Source: a virus. From it: a stretch of DNA of 64,000 nucleotides. Below the pieces are notes generated by a model, which did not search any database, was not told the DNA's origin, and saw only the letters and a list, made by a program, of their open reading frames with translations. Numbering within the stretch: position 1 is the stretch's first letter; each line of letters opens with the position of its first letter. Of this stretch, positions 14,793 to 23,633 are shown piece by piece. Where the stretch lies: IMG/VR virus record IMGVR_UViG_3300033993_002274, positions 1 through 64,000 of that record. The stretch is one strand, 5' to 3'. A program made the position numbers and the translations under genes.

Positions 14793-15737
14793 TTATTTTT
14801 TTAAAATTGAGTCTTCAAATATTTTTTTTCCTTTACTATTAATATCTAACATTATGTAATTTCTATTAGTATTAATACACGCCCTACCTGTTGTTCCAGA
14901 ACCCGCAAACGGGTCAAGTACTAAATCTCCCTTGTTAGAAAACATATTTACTATTCTTTCTAATAGTTTTACAGGTTTTTGTGTTGCATAATCAAGTTTT
15001 TCGCTTCCTTGTATTTGGTTAATGTCAATCCACAAATCCCTTACCGGAATACCATCCATTTCGTGTAAGTATTTTTTTACTCTTGGGATTCCATTAGCAT
15101 TGTATTCCAATCTTTTTTGGGAATCTAACTCTTTCATTTTTTCTATAGACCACCACCATTGTTTGAAATGTCCATTCCATTCGTATCTTAAATTAGGTCT
15201 CTGTACAACATTAGGTTGTGAGTTGTGAGCGGCGCTGGTGGTGTACTCACCAATATCATCTTTTTTTAGATTATTTTTTTTCTTGTAATCATCGTTATAT
15301 GGTAAATACTGTGGATTATACGTATACTTTGTGGATTTTGAATACACGATAATGGTGTCGTGAAATCTCATCAGTTTTTTAGATGATTTTTTGTTGCCCC
15401 CACTTTTCCAAACTACTTCATTTCTAAAATTTTTTTCACCAAACACTTCATCTAATACAATTCTAATATGGTGTGAAACTGAAGGTTCCACATGAACAAT
15501 TATAACACCAGAACTAACCAATAGATTATGCATGATTTCTAATCTTGGTTTTATAAAATCATTTCGGTATGATTCGTATGATTTATACTTATCGTCAAAG
15601 TCATCAAAGTCTCTTCCAGTGTTATATGGGGGGTCAAAATAAATTAAATTAATTTTTTTTTTCTCTTCTCTTAGTTTAGTTAGTTCGATTAAATTATCCC
15701 CTACAATATATTCGTTCATATTTTTACTTGTTAACAT
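14793..15737 (-). CDS. beta-class DNA methyltransferase (N6-A/N4-C)
   Basis: 314 residues. The catalytic motif DPPY stands near the N-terminus (35-38, LIYFDPPYNTGRDF) and the SAM-binding motif near the C-terminus (275-283, DPFAGSGTT), the order of beta-class N6-adenine/N4-cytosine methyltransferases. The target-recognition part is in the middle. A second ATG at codon 7 (MNEYIVGDNLIEL) may be the true start. A PD-(D/E)XK-type protein gene sits 49 bases upstream, so the two may form a restriction-modification pair. TATTTAT lies four bases before the ATG. Confidence 0.9.
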   Translation of the reverse strand: MLTSKNMNEYIVGDNLIELTKLREEKKKINLIYFDPPYNTGRDFDDFDDKYKSYESYRNDFIKPRLEIMHNLLVSSGVIIVHVEPSVSHHIRIVLDEVFGEKNFRNEVVWKSGGNKKSSKKLMRFHDTIIVYSKSTKYTYNPQYLPYNDDYKKKNNLKKDDIGEYTTSAAHNSQPNVVQRPNLRYEWNGHFKQWWWSIEKMKELDSQKRLEYNANGIPRVKKYLHEMDGIPVRDLWIDINQIQGSEKLDYATQKPVKLLERIVNMFSNKGDLVLDPFAGSGTTGRACINTNRNYIMLDINSKGKKIFEDSILKK

Positions 15738-15786
15738 ATTAATAAATACTTAAAAAAACCAATTAATAAACCACTAATCAATAATT

Positions 15787-16359
15787 TTAATCTCTGTTAA
15801 CTTTTTTATTATATTCACTCTCAAGAACTTCTTTTGCTTTGTCCAAATAATTTAACCAAATTTTTTTAGGGACACTAGTTATTAAATAATTAGGATTTTT
15901 AGGGTCAATTAACTCACGTTCGGGAATTGCAATAAAAGACCATTTTTCAATATTACCATAATCTTCCGTATCCGGTCTAGAAAACAAATAAATGTCGGCC
16001 TCACCAACAGAGTATGAAACGTGACCAGTAACAGATGAGTTTTTGTTTTTTTCAGATTTTCTACGTGTCTGTTCTAAGTGAAACTTATCGGACCTAATTT
16101 TACCTTGGATAGTTATTAATCCATCCCAAGTAATTAAATCATAACCACTCCCATTCAAGTCATTATCGTCTCGTTTTTTAATTTTTAAAAAAGTATTTTC
16201 ATTTATCCAATCCATTTGGATGTATTCATTGGATTCTGCTAATATTTTTCCTAAATCTCTTAATTTTTTTAATTCAATTAGTTTAAAAAACGCAATAATA
16301 AGATAGTATACCAACTTATTTTCTTTTTTTATCAGTTTTAGCGTGTTTTCTGAAATCAT
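15787..16359 (-). CDS. putative PD-(D/E)XK restriction endonuclease
   Basis: 190 residues. The segment SGYDLITWDGLITIQGKIR (71-89) has Asp 74, a beta-hairpin and Gln-Gly-Lys at 85-87, which fits the D-(x)n-(E/Q)xK active site of PD-(D/E)XK nucleases. A His/Gln/Arg-rich stretch follows (FHLEQTRRKS) and then IYLFSRPD. It lies next to a beta-class DNA methyltransferase on the same strand, the usual context of a type II restriction enzyme. No close family recognised; the call rests on the motif plus context. Confidence 0.55.
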   Translation of the reverse strand: MISENTLKLIKKENKLVYYLIIAFFKLIELKKLRDLGKILAESNEYIQMDWINENTFLKIKKRDDNDLNGSGYDLITWDGLITIQGKIRSDKFHLEQTRRKSEKNKNSSVTGHVSYSVGEADIYLFSRPDTEDYGNIEKWSFIAIPERELIDPKNPNYLITSVPKKIWLNYLDKAKEVLESEYNKKVNRD

Positions 16360-16401
16360 TTTTTTTTATTTATACTATAAAAATAATAAAAATATTTAGA
16401 A

Positions 16402-18774
16402 TTACAAAACTTTTGACACATTATTTTCTTTTTTAATTTTAACAACACTGTCCGCCCATTGCGACACTAAATTCGTGTGTGTTATAACAAAGATTTTTTC
16501 AAAATAGTCTTTAATCTTAGTGAAGAACTCATAAACCATATCCAAGTTATCATTACTTATTTTTCCAAAGACCTCATCCCACACTATTATATTTGGTTTT
16601 GAAAGTGAACATACTTTTGACAGTACAGCTCTTAATGACATAGCTGCGATGGTTCTTTCATATCCTGAACCAGAAACCATCAGTTTTTCAATTCCAGTTG
16701 AGTTATCAATCATCACAAACTCCACCTCGTTTTTATCGTTAATTCTAATCTCCAATTTAAAGTATGAACTATCCTCCATCAATCTTTGAAGTTCTGAATT
16801 GATTAGTGGCATCATAGTCTTCATAATCATTTTTGATATTCCATTCTTACCAAACAACTCCAAGTAGATTTTAAAGTTCTTTTCTTTTTCCTCTTCTTTT
16901 TTGATTTGTTCAATCAGTTTAAGGTTATTTTCAATTTTTTCTTGGTTGTTAGTATTACCCACCTCCAGTGTTGTAATTTCAGATTTCTTTGATGTTTTTT
17001 GTGTTTCAAGTTCATCAAGTCTCATATCCGCTTTAATCAACATTGTTTCAATTTGTTGATTGTCTTTAATCTTATCCTGTATCTCAAAATATCTTTTAAG
17101 TTTTGAATTAAAACTTTCAATTTTCAAATCACAACTTTCAACTGATAATTCGTATTTTTCCTTGATGAGTTTGTTTTTTTCATATTCATCAAACTCTTTT
17201 TTAAGTTGCACAAATGATTGTTCTTTGTTGGATAAATCCGTAATAAGTGTTGTTTTTGTGTTTTTTTGCACAATAAGTCCATCTAATTCTGCAATTTTTG
17301 AATTGGTGATTGCTGCATTCATTAACTCAATCCCACAATGTTCACATTTAATTCCACCTTCGACTGAAGACTTCAATTTGTTAATTGAAGAAATTTCCGT
17401 GTCAATTTGAACAATCTCTTTATAAACACTATTATATTGTTCTTTAACTTCATCATGTTTATCTTCATGATAAAACTCACTTGGTTCGACAACTTTAAGT
17501 TCATTTATTTTTGATATGAATGTGCTTTTTTCGTAGTTGATTGTGTTGATTTCTTCTTGTGTTTTTTCAGGATTCAACACAGAGATTTCTTGGTCAATAT
17601 CAGAATGTTTTTTCTTTAACATTCCATCCCGATACTCTTTTCCTTTTTTAACTTTCTCCTCAATATCTTTCAACTCAATTTTAACTTCTTCAATTTTTTT
17701 CAAATTAGTAGAAATTGTATTTTTCAACTCTTCGTTGTTGTCTTTAAGTTGTTGTGAAGAATATACATTTGACATCTTTGATTTTGAAAAATCTCCATAT
17801 ACTTCTTTTGCAATTTCTTCTTTTCTTTTCAAAAACTCCAACCCCATAAATCTTGATAACACCTGACCACGAGCAGTTGGTTTTGCTTCCAACAATTCTT
17901 CAAGATTTGATGCTGTTGTAAGAATGGTCATTAAAAAGTCTTCTTTTGTTCCAATAGAAGTTTTAATAAATGCTTCAGTTTCACGTCTTTGTTCGCCAGT
18001 AAAGTTTTGTAAACTACCATCAGATAATTTTTTAAAGAAGTCCAATTCTGTTTTTACATTCCATTCATTTTTCTTGGACAACTTTCTTTCAATGTTTCTT
18101 ACGATAATGTAATCTTCACCATCGATTGATACTTCACCTTTTACATAAACTTTATCTTTATTTGTAAATCGGTTGAATATTTCTTCAGCCTTTGTTGTTT
18201 TGGTTGTTTCATTAAAAAACAAGAACATCAAAAGGTCTACCGATAAAACCGTCTTACCACCAAAGTTTGGTGGGTCCGATTCAATAACAACAATACCGTT
18301 AAGTTTTTCAAAATCTAATTTTTGATTTTCGCCATAAGATAGAAAGTTTGAGAACTCAATGTTTTTAATATACCACTTTTTAAATTGTGTGGTTTCTTCG
18401 TGTTTTTCTAAAATCTTGTTTTCAACTATTTTATTAATTGAAAGGATTTCATCGGTATGACCTGTAAGACCTTTACCTTCCAAATATTGTCTCATTAAAC
18501 CCAACTGGTAGTTCGCATCAGTTATATTAACTGACACATCTATCGTTTGAACCTCGTCAGTATTTGTGATTTTAGCCTTTGTTAAAACATTGACGTTGGT
18601 AGTGTTATACTTTTTGGAAAAGTAATGTTTAACACTTTTAATTTTGTCTTGTGTAAAATTTTCAGGCAAATCTTCCCAAACAACTTGTATGGTCGGGTTT
18701 ATAAACTTTGAAAAATCAAGGTCTTTAATCATAATATTGTAATTAAATTTTTTTGGTGGATTAAATAAATCCAT
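16402..18774 (-). CDS. SbcC/Rad50-like recombination ATPase (gp46-type)
   Basis: 790 residues. Residues 1-130 are an extra N-terminal domain. The ATPase head starts with FSNFLSYGENQKLDF (141-155) and an atypical Walker A, SDPPNFGGKTVLS (166-178). A long coiled coil is interrupted by a zinc hook, Cys 477 and Cys 480. The second half carries the signature VSGSGYERT (700-708) and Walker B NIIVWDEVFG (728-737). With the SbcD-like gene it forms the nuclease complex that resects DNA ends for recombination-dependent replication. It is larger than T4 gp46 (560). Confidence 0.92.
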   Translation of the reverse strand: MDLFNPPKKFNYNIMIKDLDFSKFINPTIQVVWEDLPENFTQDKIKSVKHYFSKKYNTTNVNVLTKAKITNTDEVQTIDVSVNITDANYQLGLMRQYLEGKGLTGHTDEILSINKIVENKILEKHEETTQFKKWYIKNIEFSNFLSYGENQKLDFEKLNGIVVIESDPPNFGGKTVLSVDLLMFLFFNETTKTTKAEEIFNRFTNKDKVYVKGEVSIDGEDYIIVRNIERKLSKKNEWNVKTELDFFKKLSDGSLQNFTGEQRRETEAFIKTSIGTKEDFLMTILTTASNLEELLEAKPTARGQVLSRFMGLEFLKRKEEIAKEVYGDFSKSKMSNVYSSQQLKDNNEELKNTISTNLKKIEEVKIELKDIEEKVKKGKEYRDGMLKKKHSDIDQEISVLNPEKTQEEINTINYEKSTFISKINELKVVEPSEFYHEDKHDEVKEQYNSVYKEIVQIDTEISSINKLKSSVEGGIKCEHCGIELMNAAITNSKIAELDGLIVQKNTKTTLITDLSNKEQSFVQLKKEFDEYEKNKLIKEKYELSVESCDLKIESFNSKLKRYFEIQDKIKDNQQIETMLIKADMRLDELETQKTSKKSEITTLEVGNTNNQEKIENNLKLIEQIKKEEEKEKNFKIYLELFGKNGISKMIMKTMMPLINSELQRLMEDSSYFKLEIRINDKNEVEFVMIDNSTGIEKLMVSGSGYERTIAAMSLRAVLSKVCSLSKPNIIVWDEVFGKISNDNLDMVYEFFTKIKDYFEKIFVITHTNLVSQWADSVVKIKKENNVSKVL

Positions 18775-18779
18775 ATTGA

Positions 18780-19067
18780 TTAATCGTTTTCACCAACGTT
18801 GTGGAAACCTGATATTTGCACTTTTGTTCCGTCTTCTAATATTGTGTCATAATTGGGTGTTTCCGTAGTATCATTATCTGTTCCTTCAGAAACAACATCT
18901 TCAATATTTTCGGTGTCTCCTGACATTTGTGCGAACTTTTCTTTCAATTCTTCCATTTGTTTTTGAAACGCCTCATTCCATTTCTTTCTAAGAGTATATT
19001 CTTCTTGTTTAACTTTTTTGTTTCTCTTTTGAACTTTTGCTCTATGTGCTTTTGCCGCTTTACCCAT
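18780..19067 (-). CDS. hypothetical protein (95 aa)
   Basis: A very basic N-terminal helix (MGKAAKAHRAKVQKRNKKVK) leads into a charged coiled coil and an acidic Thr/Asp tail. The basic end could bind nucleic acid. It lies five bases upstream of the gp46-like gene. Function unknown. Confidence 0.65.
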   Translation of the reverse strand: MGKAAKAHRAKVQKRNKKVKQEEYTLRKKWNEAFQKQMEELKEKFAQMSGDTENIEDVVSEGTDNDTTETPNYDTILEDGTKVQISGFHNVGEND

Positions 19068-19078
19068 TTTTATTTAAT

Positions 19079-19429
19079 TTAAAATTTATTACTTGGTCTG
19101 TTTTGTTCGTACCATTCAATTACCGAATTGATTGCCCAAACAGCTCCTGATGACAAAACACCATCAAAGAACCATGAACCCCAAATCGGTGTATTAAACA
19201 TATCATTTGTTGGTGAATAAATCAACAAGGATAATACAAAACCTCCCCATGTTGAAAAACACATCGGGCAGGATAATATCCCTGAAATAAACTCACCTAA
19301 AAAATGAAGTGGCATGAATTTATTTTCACCCCAATTTTTAAAAAAGTTTCTTAAACCCTGAAATATGGACCCATAAACCATAATGTTCATTAATCCATAA
19401 CTTAAAATAAACCATACTAAAATTTCCAT
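19079..19429 (-). CDS. membrane protein with CPMCFSTW motif (DUF1360-like)
   Basis: 116 residues with three hydrophobic segments (about 3-22, 44-75, 85-105). The motif SCPMCFSTW (53-61) recalls the CxxC-x-x-W motif of DUF1360 membrane proteins. Found in the middle of the recombination gene run with 10-12 base spacings. Role unknown. Confidence 0.65.
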   Translation of the reverse strand: MEILVWFILSYGLMNIMVYGSIFQGLRNFFKNWGENKFMPLHFLGEFISGILSCPMCFSTWGGFVLSLLIYSPTNDMFNTPIWGSWFFDGVLSSGAVWAINSVIEWYEQNRPSNKF

Positions 19430-19439
19430 ATATTTTTTT

Positions 19440-20210
19440 TTAACCGTTTAAATTGGAGCTTCCGTGAAATTTTGCGTTGATAAACGAATTATTTTTTGGT
19501 TGCTCTAATATTTTTTTTTCTAATTCTTTGTTTTTATTTTTTAAATCCCTTATTTCTGAATTTAAATTTTGGATGGTTTGTTGTAACATCTTCGACTTAC
19601 CATCGTCTACAGAAATGTCTAAATTACGTCTAAGTTCGTCTAAATCATTATCCTTTTTAGACATTTCATTTTGATAAAAATTTTCCATTTCTTTTGTTTT
19701 AATTGAAAATTCTTGTCTAATGTTGTCAATTTCTGTGGACTTAATCGTAATTTCTCCGTTCAACTGTTGTATTTTTAACAACAGTTCATCCAACTGTTCG
19801 GAATTTCTTAACAGTTCGATTTCCAACTTGGCGTTTTTTTTACCAAGTTCGTTTATTTGATTGTCATCGGTGGTATATATTATTTTCTCAACCACTCTAT
19901 CGACCGGAACTTCTTTAATTACTTCAACCTCTTTGATGACTTCAATAGGTACTTCTACCAGTTTTTCAACAATCACTTCCTTTATTAAGTCTTTTTCACC
20001 GGTTTCATTAGTATTTAAGTCTTTTTCACCTTCATTAAGTGGTTTTCCCAAAAACCCATATTTTTTAATATCAAATCCTTGTTTAAAACATAGATAAATA
20101 AAATTATCAACGTCTTTTATTTCTTTAGATTCACAAAATGCAGACACTGCCTGCATTATTTCTTTACTAAATATTTTGGAGTCTTTCTGTTCCATTTTCA
20201 ATATCTTCAA
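19440..20210 (-). CDS. coiled-coil protein with EVxxEV repeats
   Basis: 256 residues (or 251 from an ATG at codon 6). A small N-terminal domain (10-55) is followed by a repetitive strand-like region (VEKLVEVPIEVIKEVEVIKE, about 80-110) and a long coiled coil (115-240). The EVP-IEV type of repeat occurs in structural proteins. It overlaps the SbcD-like gene by 44 bases (29 from the second ATG). Likely a structural or scaffold protein; not assignable further. Confidence 0.65.
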   Translation of the reverse strand: MKILKMEQKDSKIFSKEIMQAVSAFCESKEIKDVDNFIYLCFKQGFDIKKYGFLGKPLNEGEKDLNTNETGEKDLIKEVIVEKLVEVPIEVIKEVEVIKEVPVDRVVEKIIYTTDDNQINELGKKNAKLEIELLRNSEQLDELLLKIQQLNGEITIKSTEIDNIRQEFSIKTKEMENFYQNEMSKKDNDLDELRRNLDISVDDGKSKMLQQTIQNLNSEIRDLKNKNKELEKKILEQPKNNSFINAKFHGSSNLNG

Positions 20211-20946
20211 ATGATTTTATGGAAAACTTCAAAAATGGTTTTGGGTTATCTAAATCAACATAATTATAGTCCTTACTTTCAACATCATATATTCCATAAC
20301 CGTGTCTTCCAATACTTTCACCAATGTTTTGTTGAATTGGACTTCCAATCATATAACCTTTACCTGTTTTAAATTTAAACTCTTGTCGTTTGTGAATATC
20401 ACCACATAATACGGTTTCAAGTCCATCAAACTTTTCAACATCATATGCCTCTTCACCAAAGTCAAAACCAAGGTCTGTTTTCATTCCTTGAATTGGTCCA
20501 TGAAATAATCCAATTCGGGTTCCTTTTGCTTCGGTTAAATCAGGTGGAATATTTCCTTGGTATTGTGAATATACGCACCAACTAATGTTCTCATCTTCGT
20601 AGACACCTCTATCTTTGTAGTAGGAAATATTATTACTATTAAGTGAACTAATAATAGGTGATAGTGCGTCCAATCTTTCCGTGTTATTTACCAAGAAGTC
20701 GTGGTTTCCAGGTATGATGATTGTCTTAGCTATATTTGAACATTCAGTCAATAACCATCTAACCATCTCAATAAGTTCAGGTGTCATCTGATTTTTAGAA
20801 TGAACTAAGTCGCCAGTGAATACAATCCTATCTGGATTTAATTCTTTCCATTGTTCAATGGCAGTTTCCAAAATTGATTTATACAAATCGTGGTCTTTAA
20901 AAAGACGGATGTGTAAGTCAGAAAAGTGTACTAAAGTTTTAATCAT
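20167..20946 (-). CDS. SbcD/Mre11-like nuclease (gp47-type)
   Basis: 259 residues with all metallophosphoesterase motifs: SDLH (9-12), FTGDLVH (43-49), PGNHDF (79-84), LFHG (147-150) and CGDIHKR (181-187). These residues bind two metal ions in the Mre11/SbcD nuclease site. Together with the SbcC-like protein encoded 1.4 kb downstream it forms the gp46/gp47 recombination nuclease. Shorter than E. coli SbcD (400), close to a bare catalytic domain plus cap. Confidence 0.92.
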   Translation of the reverse strand: MIKTLVHFSDLHIRLFKDHDLYKSILETAIEQWKELNPDRIVFTGDLVHSKNQMTPELIEMVRWLLTECSNIAKTIIIPGNHDFLVNNTERLDALSPIISSLNSNNISYYKDRGVYEDENISWCVYSQYQGNIPPDLTEAKGTRIGLFHGPIQGMKTDLGFDFGEEAYDVEKFDGLETVLCGDIHKRQEFKFKTGKGYMIGSPIQQNIGESIGRHGYGIYDVESKDYNYVDLDNPKPFLKFSIKSFEDIENGTERLQNI

Positions 20947-21153
20947 TTAATTGTTCGGTTTAACCGTTATTGTATATTTTCTAGTATAACTTGAATCTTC
21001 GTTTTTTACTAATACACCTAACACAGGATTAAATGCGTCGGAGTCAAACATAATCGGTGTAACAACAACATTTAAGTTGGAGTTTTCTAATGCAATTTTT
21101 ACTTGTTGAGTAATTGCCATCTCATTAATTTCTGTTTTCATAATTTTAATCAT
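20947..21153 (-). CDS. hypothetical protein (68 aa)
   Basis: A small mixed alpha/beta protein (ITQQVKIALENSNLNVVVTP, then a strand pair). The ATG at codon 5 is an alternative start. It abuts the SbcD-like gene and overlaps the next upstream gene by 8 bases. Function unknown. Confidence 0.65.
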   Translation of the reverse strand: MIKIMKTEINEMAITQQVKIALENSNLNVVVTPIMFDSDAFNPVLGVLVKNEDSSYTRKYTITVKPNN

Positions 21154-21388
21154 TTAATTGTTGTTTATCATTACAATATACCTCAAATGGTGGTTTATAT
21201 GGGTCGTCTTGAATTGGAAAAGGATTCACCGGTATTGGTATTCTAAATGGTTCAGAAATATCAATTTTGCTACTTTCTTTCACCAAATCCATCTTTTCCA
21301 CAATTGGTGCAATATCAATGTTCTTATCTTCTAATTTTCCATGAAGGTAACCTTGTAACCAAATATAAAATTCTTTATAACTTAACAT
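21146..21388 (-). CDS. hypothetical protein (80 aa)
   Basis: A helical N-terminus with many aromatics (MLSYKEFYIWLQGYLHG) and a Pro-rich, probably extended C-terminal half (FRIPIPVNPFPIQDDPYKPP). The start overlaps the stop of the 48-residue gene upstream by seven bases. No known domain. Confidence 0.7.
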   Translation of the reverse strand: MLSYKEFYIWLQGYLHGKLEDKNIDIAPIVEKMDLVKESSKIDISEPFRIPIPVNPFPIQDDPYKPPFEVYCNDKQQLND

Positions 21389-21528
21389 AATTCTCTACAA
21401 TAAAGATTAATTAAAATGGTTCTTGCCAATTTAAATTCTTTTGCTCTATTAAGTTTTAAACCATAAAGATTTGCAATACTTTTTAAATGTGGAAAAGCTT
21501 CCGTAATTGTCATTTTACTTACTTCCAT
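21382..21528 (-). CDS. small hypothetical protein (48 aa)
   Basis: ATG at 21528-21526 overlaps the TAA of the upstream zinc-ribbon gene (TAATG) and the stop overlaps the next start, so it fills the gap exactly. The product MEVSKMTITEAFPHLKSIAN... is a compact basic helical peptide ending INLYCRELC, with a helix-turn-helix feel but no firm match. The perfect coupling on both sides supports it as a real gene. Confidence 0.65.
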   Translation of the reverse strand: MEVSKMTITEAFPHLKSIANLYGLKLNRAKEFKLARTILINLYCRELC

Positions 21529-21746
21529 TACTTGTCGAATAGTTGTAAATCTTTATTCACATTACCACAATCACTACACATGTAAGTAGGAAATGGAACA
21601 ATCGTGTCTTCATGACTACCTGTCAAAAGTTTAGGAACTTTTTTTAACATAGTCACTTCTTTAAAATAAATTGATTCACATTTTTCACATTTAATAGTTT
21701 CTTGTTGTCTTAAATCAATTTTTGGTCTAATAATATCGTCGCTCAT
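21528..21746 (-). CDS. small zinc-ribbon protein (72 aa)
   Basis: Two CxxC pairs (Cys 20/23 in IKCEKCESI and Cys 57/60 in MCSDCGNV) form a zinc ribbon. The Arg/Lys-containing linker could contact nucleic acid or a partner protein. Coupled to both neighbours (ATGA at its start, TAATG at its end). Small zinc ribbons in phages often modify transcription or translation, but no role can be assigned here. Confidence 0.75.
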   Translation of the reverse strand: MSDDIIRPKIDLRQQETIKCEKCESIYFKEVTMLKKVPKLLTGSHEDTIVPFPTYMCSDCGNVNKDLQLFDK

Positions 21747-21832
21747 TTTATTATATAATTTATGTTTATTTTAATTGTTGAATTGTCCCAACTGGTATTT
21801 ATGTACCAAACAGGTGTAATTGTAGTTTCCAT
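21743..21832 (-). CDS. possible micro-protein (29 aa)
   Basis: A 29-codon frame (METTITPVWYINTSWDNSTI...) whose TGA overlaps the next ATG as ATGA. TATATTTC lies three bases before its ATG, close to the TAnnTTTG geometry. Too short to be certain, but otherwise this stretch would be the only unexplained gap in a fully coupled run. Confidence 0.4.
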   Translation of the reverse strand: METTITPVWYINTSWDNSTIKININYIIK

Positions 21833-21854
21833 AGTGAAATATAATTTATTAGTT

Positions 21855-22715
21855 TTATTTAGTCAAATATTCAGACATATCCATTTTCAAAATAGTGTCG
21901 ACGACATCTCTTGGTATTCGGTATTCTTTGAACTCAACGTTTTCTGTTAAATGAACAATTACACCACCCATTAGTGGAATATTTTCATATTTAGTCCCTT
22001 CTAACATCTTTAATAATAACTTACCATAAAAAGGTAATTGTGTGTTGTAGTGACCAAGAGCGTTGTTTGGGAGTTTTTCAAAAGGTTTTTTCATGGGTTT
22101 TGTGTAGTCATTTACTTCCATGTTTTTTTCCTTGTTGGTTTTCCAATCCGTAATTACAATACCGAATCCGGTTTTTTGTTTATTTAACATTAACCAAACT
22201 TTATCGGGCTGACCAGTATATCCTAATTCAGGATGACCTAAAACAATCTCCGTATCAAGTAAGACAGCTCCTCGTTCTTCCATGAGTGACAAAAACTTTT
22301 TACCAGCCTTTATCATTCTATCGCCTTTCATAGTAAGTTCTAAATCACATTCAAATAATGGTTGTCGAACTTCTTTATCTATTTTGAATTTGTTAATTGT
22401 TTCTAATTCAAGTTCATAGTGAACCCTACTACCCATATTTGTTGAAATGATTCCGGATTGTTTCCACTCTTCTAAATAAGTGTGCATCGCATATGGACTA
22501 CCTTTCGCCAATTTTCTTGCAACATCCTCAGCCGGAAATTCATCATAAAATAACTTCATCACTTTTGATACAGATGGGAAATCATCTCTAACAACACCAT
22601 TCACATCTAACATTGTGTACTTGTGTTTATCTTCTTCAAAAGTTAATTGAAACTCTTTTTGTTTTTCAGAAATAATCTCTCGTATTTCTTTTGCTACTTC
22701 TTTTAAATCTATCAT
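21855..22715 (-). CDS. RecB/Cas4-like PD-(D/E)XK exonuclease
   Basis: 286 residues. Active-site elements: MGSRVHYELE with His 99, then Glu 156, then GYTGQPDKVWL with Asp 171, and ITDWKTN with Asp 190 and Lys 192, the order of the RecB-type PD-(D/E)XK nuclease fold. Phages use such enzymes in DNA processing and recombination. It overlaps the primase gene by four bases (ATGA), consistent with a replication role. Confidence 0.8.
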   Translation of the reverse strand: MIDLKEVAKEIREIISEKQKEFQLTFEEDKHKYTMLDVNGVVRDDFPSVSKVMKLFYDEFPAEDVARKLAKGSPYAMHTYLEEWKQSGIISTNMGSRVHYELELETINKFKIDKEVRQPLFECDLELTMKGDRMIKAGKKFLSLMEERGAVLLDTEIVLGHPELGYTGQPDKVWLMLNKQKTGFGIVITDWKTNKEKNMEVNDYTKPMKKPFEKLPNNALGHYNTQLPFYGKLLLKMLEGTKYENIPLMGGVIVHLTENVEFKEYRIPRDVVDTILKMDMSEYLTK

Positions 22716-23629
22716 TTAAATTCTACATAATATTTTTCGATGTCACCTTTAAGGTCACACACATCTTTATCTTTTGGCAACTTCACTAACTTAACTCTGT
22801 TATATAAAGCTCCTCCGTTTAGTTTGTCATATAGGTTTTTAGCGTCGGTATATGCGTCGCCATCCAAGCAAACTATAATATTTTTTTTCGCCTTTGAGTA
22901 TAGTTTTTCCCAAAGGTTGTCTGTTAAAAACTTCCCTAATAGACAAATTGAATTGTCCAAAAAGAAACTATCAAAGACTCCTTCAACAAGGTATATATCT
23001 TTTTTCCAATCAATTAAACTCTCATTAAAAATTAAAAAGTCTTTTGATGCTTCAGGGTTTTTGTATTTTAATTTACTTCGTGGGTTCCACGACCTTGATA
23101 CGAAAAAGTTTAATTCTCCTTTTTTATCAAAAGATGGAACAATGATTCTACCGGAATATTCACCCTCTAAACATAGACCAATTTGATACTTTTCTATAAT
23201 CTCATCAGTGATTCCTCTTTTTTTCAAATAATTAAAAGCCTCTTTTCTTGGAATATGAAGTGGGTGTATCTCGTCAAACTTTTTATATTCTTTTGGTAAT
23301 TCAAGTTTTTTGTAAACCTTTTCTTTTTTTTCAAACTCATCGGGTCTAATTAATTTATATATTTTTTTATCTTTTTTTGAACCAAACTTATCTATAAGTT
23401 TTCCTAAGTGTCCGTGAGTACCATGCGTCTCAGCACACCCCCAACACTTGTAAACATGTTGTTGGTAATTAATCTCAAGGTTTCCCTTTCCATCTAACTT
23501 GTCAAGACCTTTAATTGTATATGAACACACAGGGCAATCAACCGATATTTGACCTCTTAGTTCATTTACTGATTTTGGTTCCCCAAAAATATTACCAATA
23601 AGGTCTATGATTAACTCTTCCGATTCCAC
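22712..23629 (-). CDS. dnaG: DnaG-type DNA primase
   Basis: 305 residues, GTG start. An N-terminal zinc finger has Cys 32/35 (CPVC) and Cys 62/65 (CWGC). The TOPRIM catalytic domain holds YLVEGVFDS with Glu 216 and CLDGDAY with Asp 256 and 258. It synthesises RNA primers for lagging-strand synthesis with the DnaB-type helicase at 56517. The C-terminal helicase-binding domain of cellular DnaG is missing, as in T4 gp61. Start supported by TATCTTTT four bases before the GTG. Confidence 0.9.
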   Translation of the reverse strand: MESEELIIDLIGNIFGEPKSVNELRGQISVDCPVCSYTIKGLDKLDGKGNLEINYQQHVYKCWGCAETHGTHGHLGKLIDKFGSKKDKKIYKLIRPDEFEKKEKVYKKLELPKEYKKFDEIHPLHIPRKEAFNYLKKRGITDEIIEKYQIGLCLEGEYSGRIIVPSFDKKGELNFFVSRSWNPRSKLKYKNPEASKDFLIFNESLIDWKKDIYLVEGVFDSFFLDNSICLLGKFLTDNLWEKLYSKAKKNIIVCLDGDAYTDAKNLYDKLNGGALYNRVKLVKLPKDKDVCDLKGDIEKYYVEFK

Positions 23630-23633
23630 ATAT

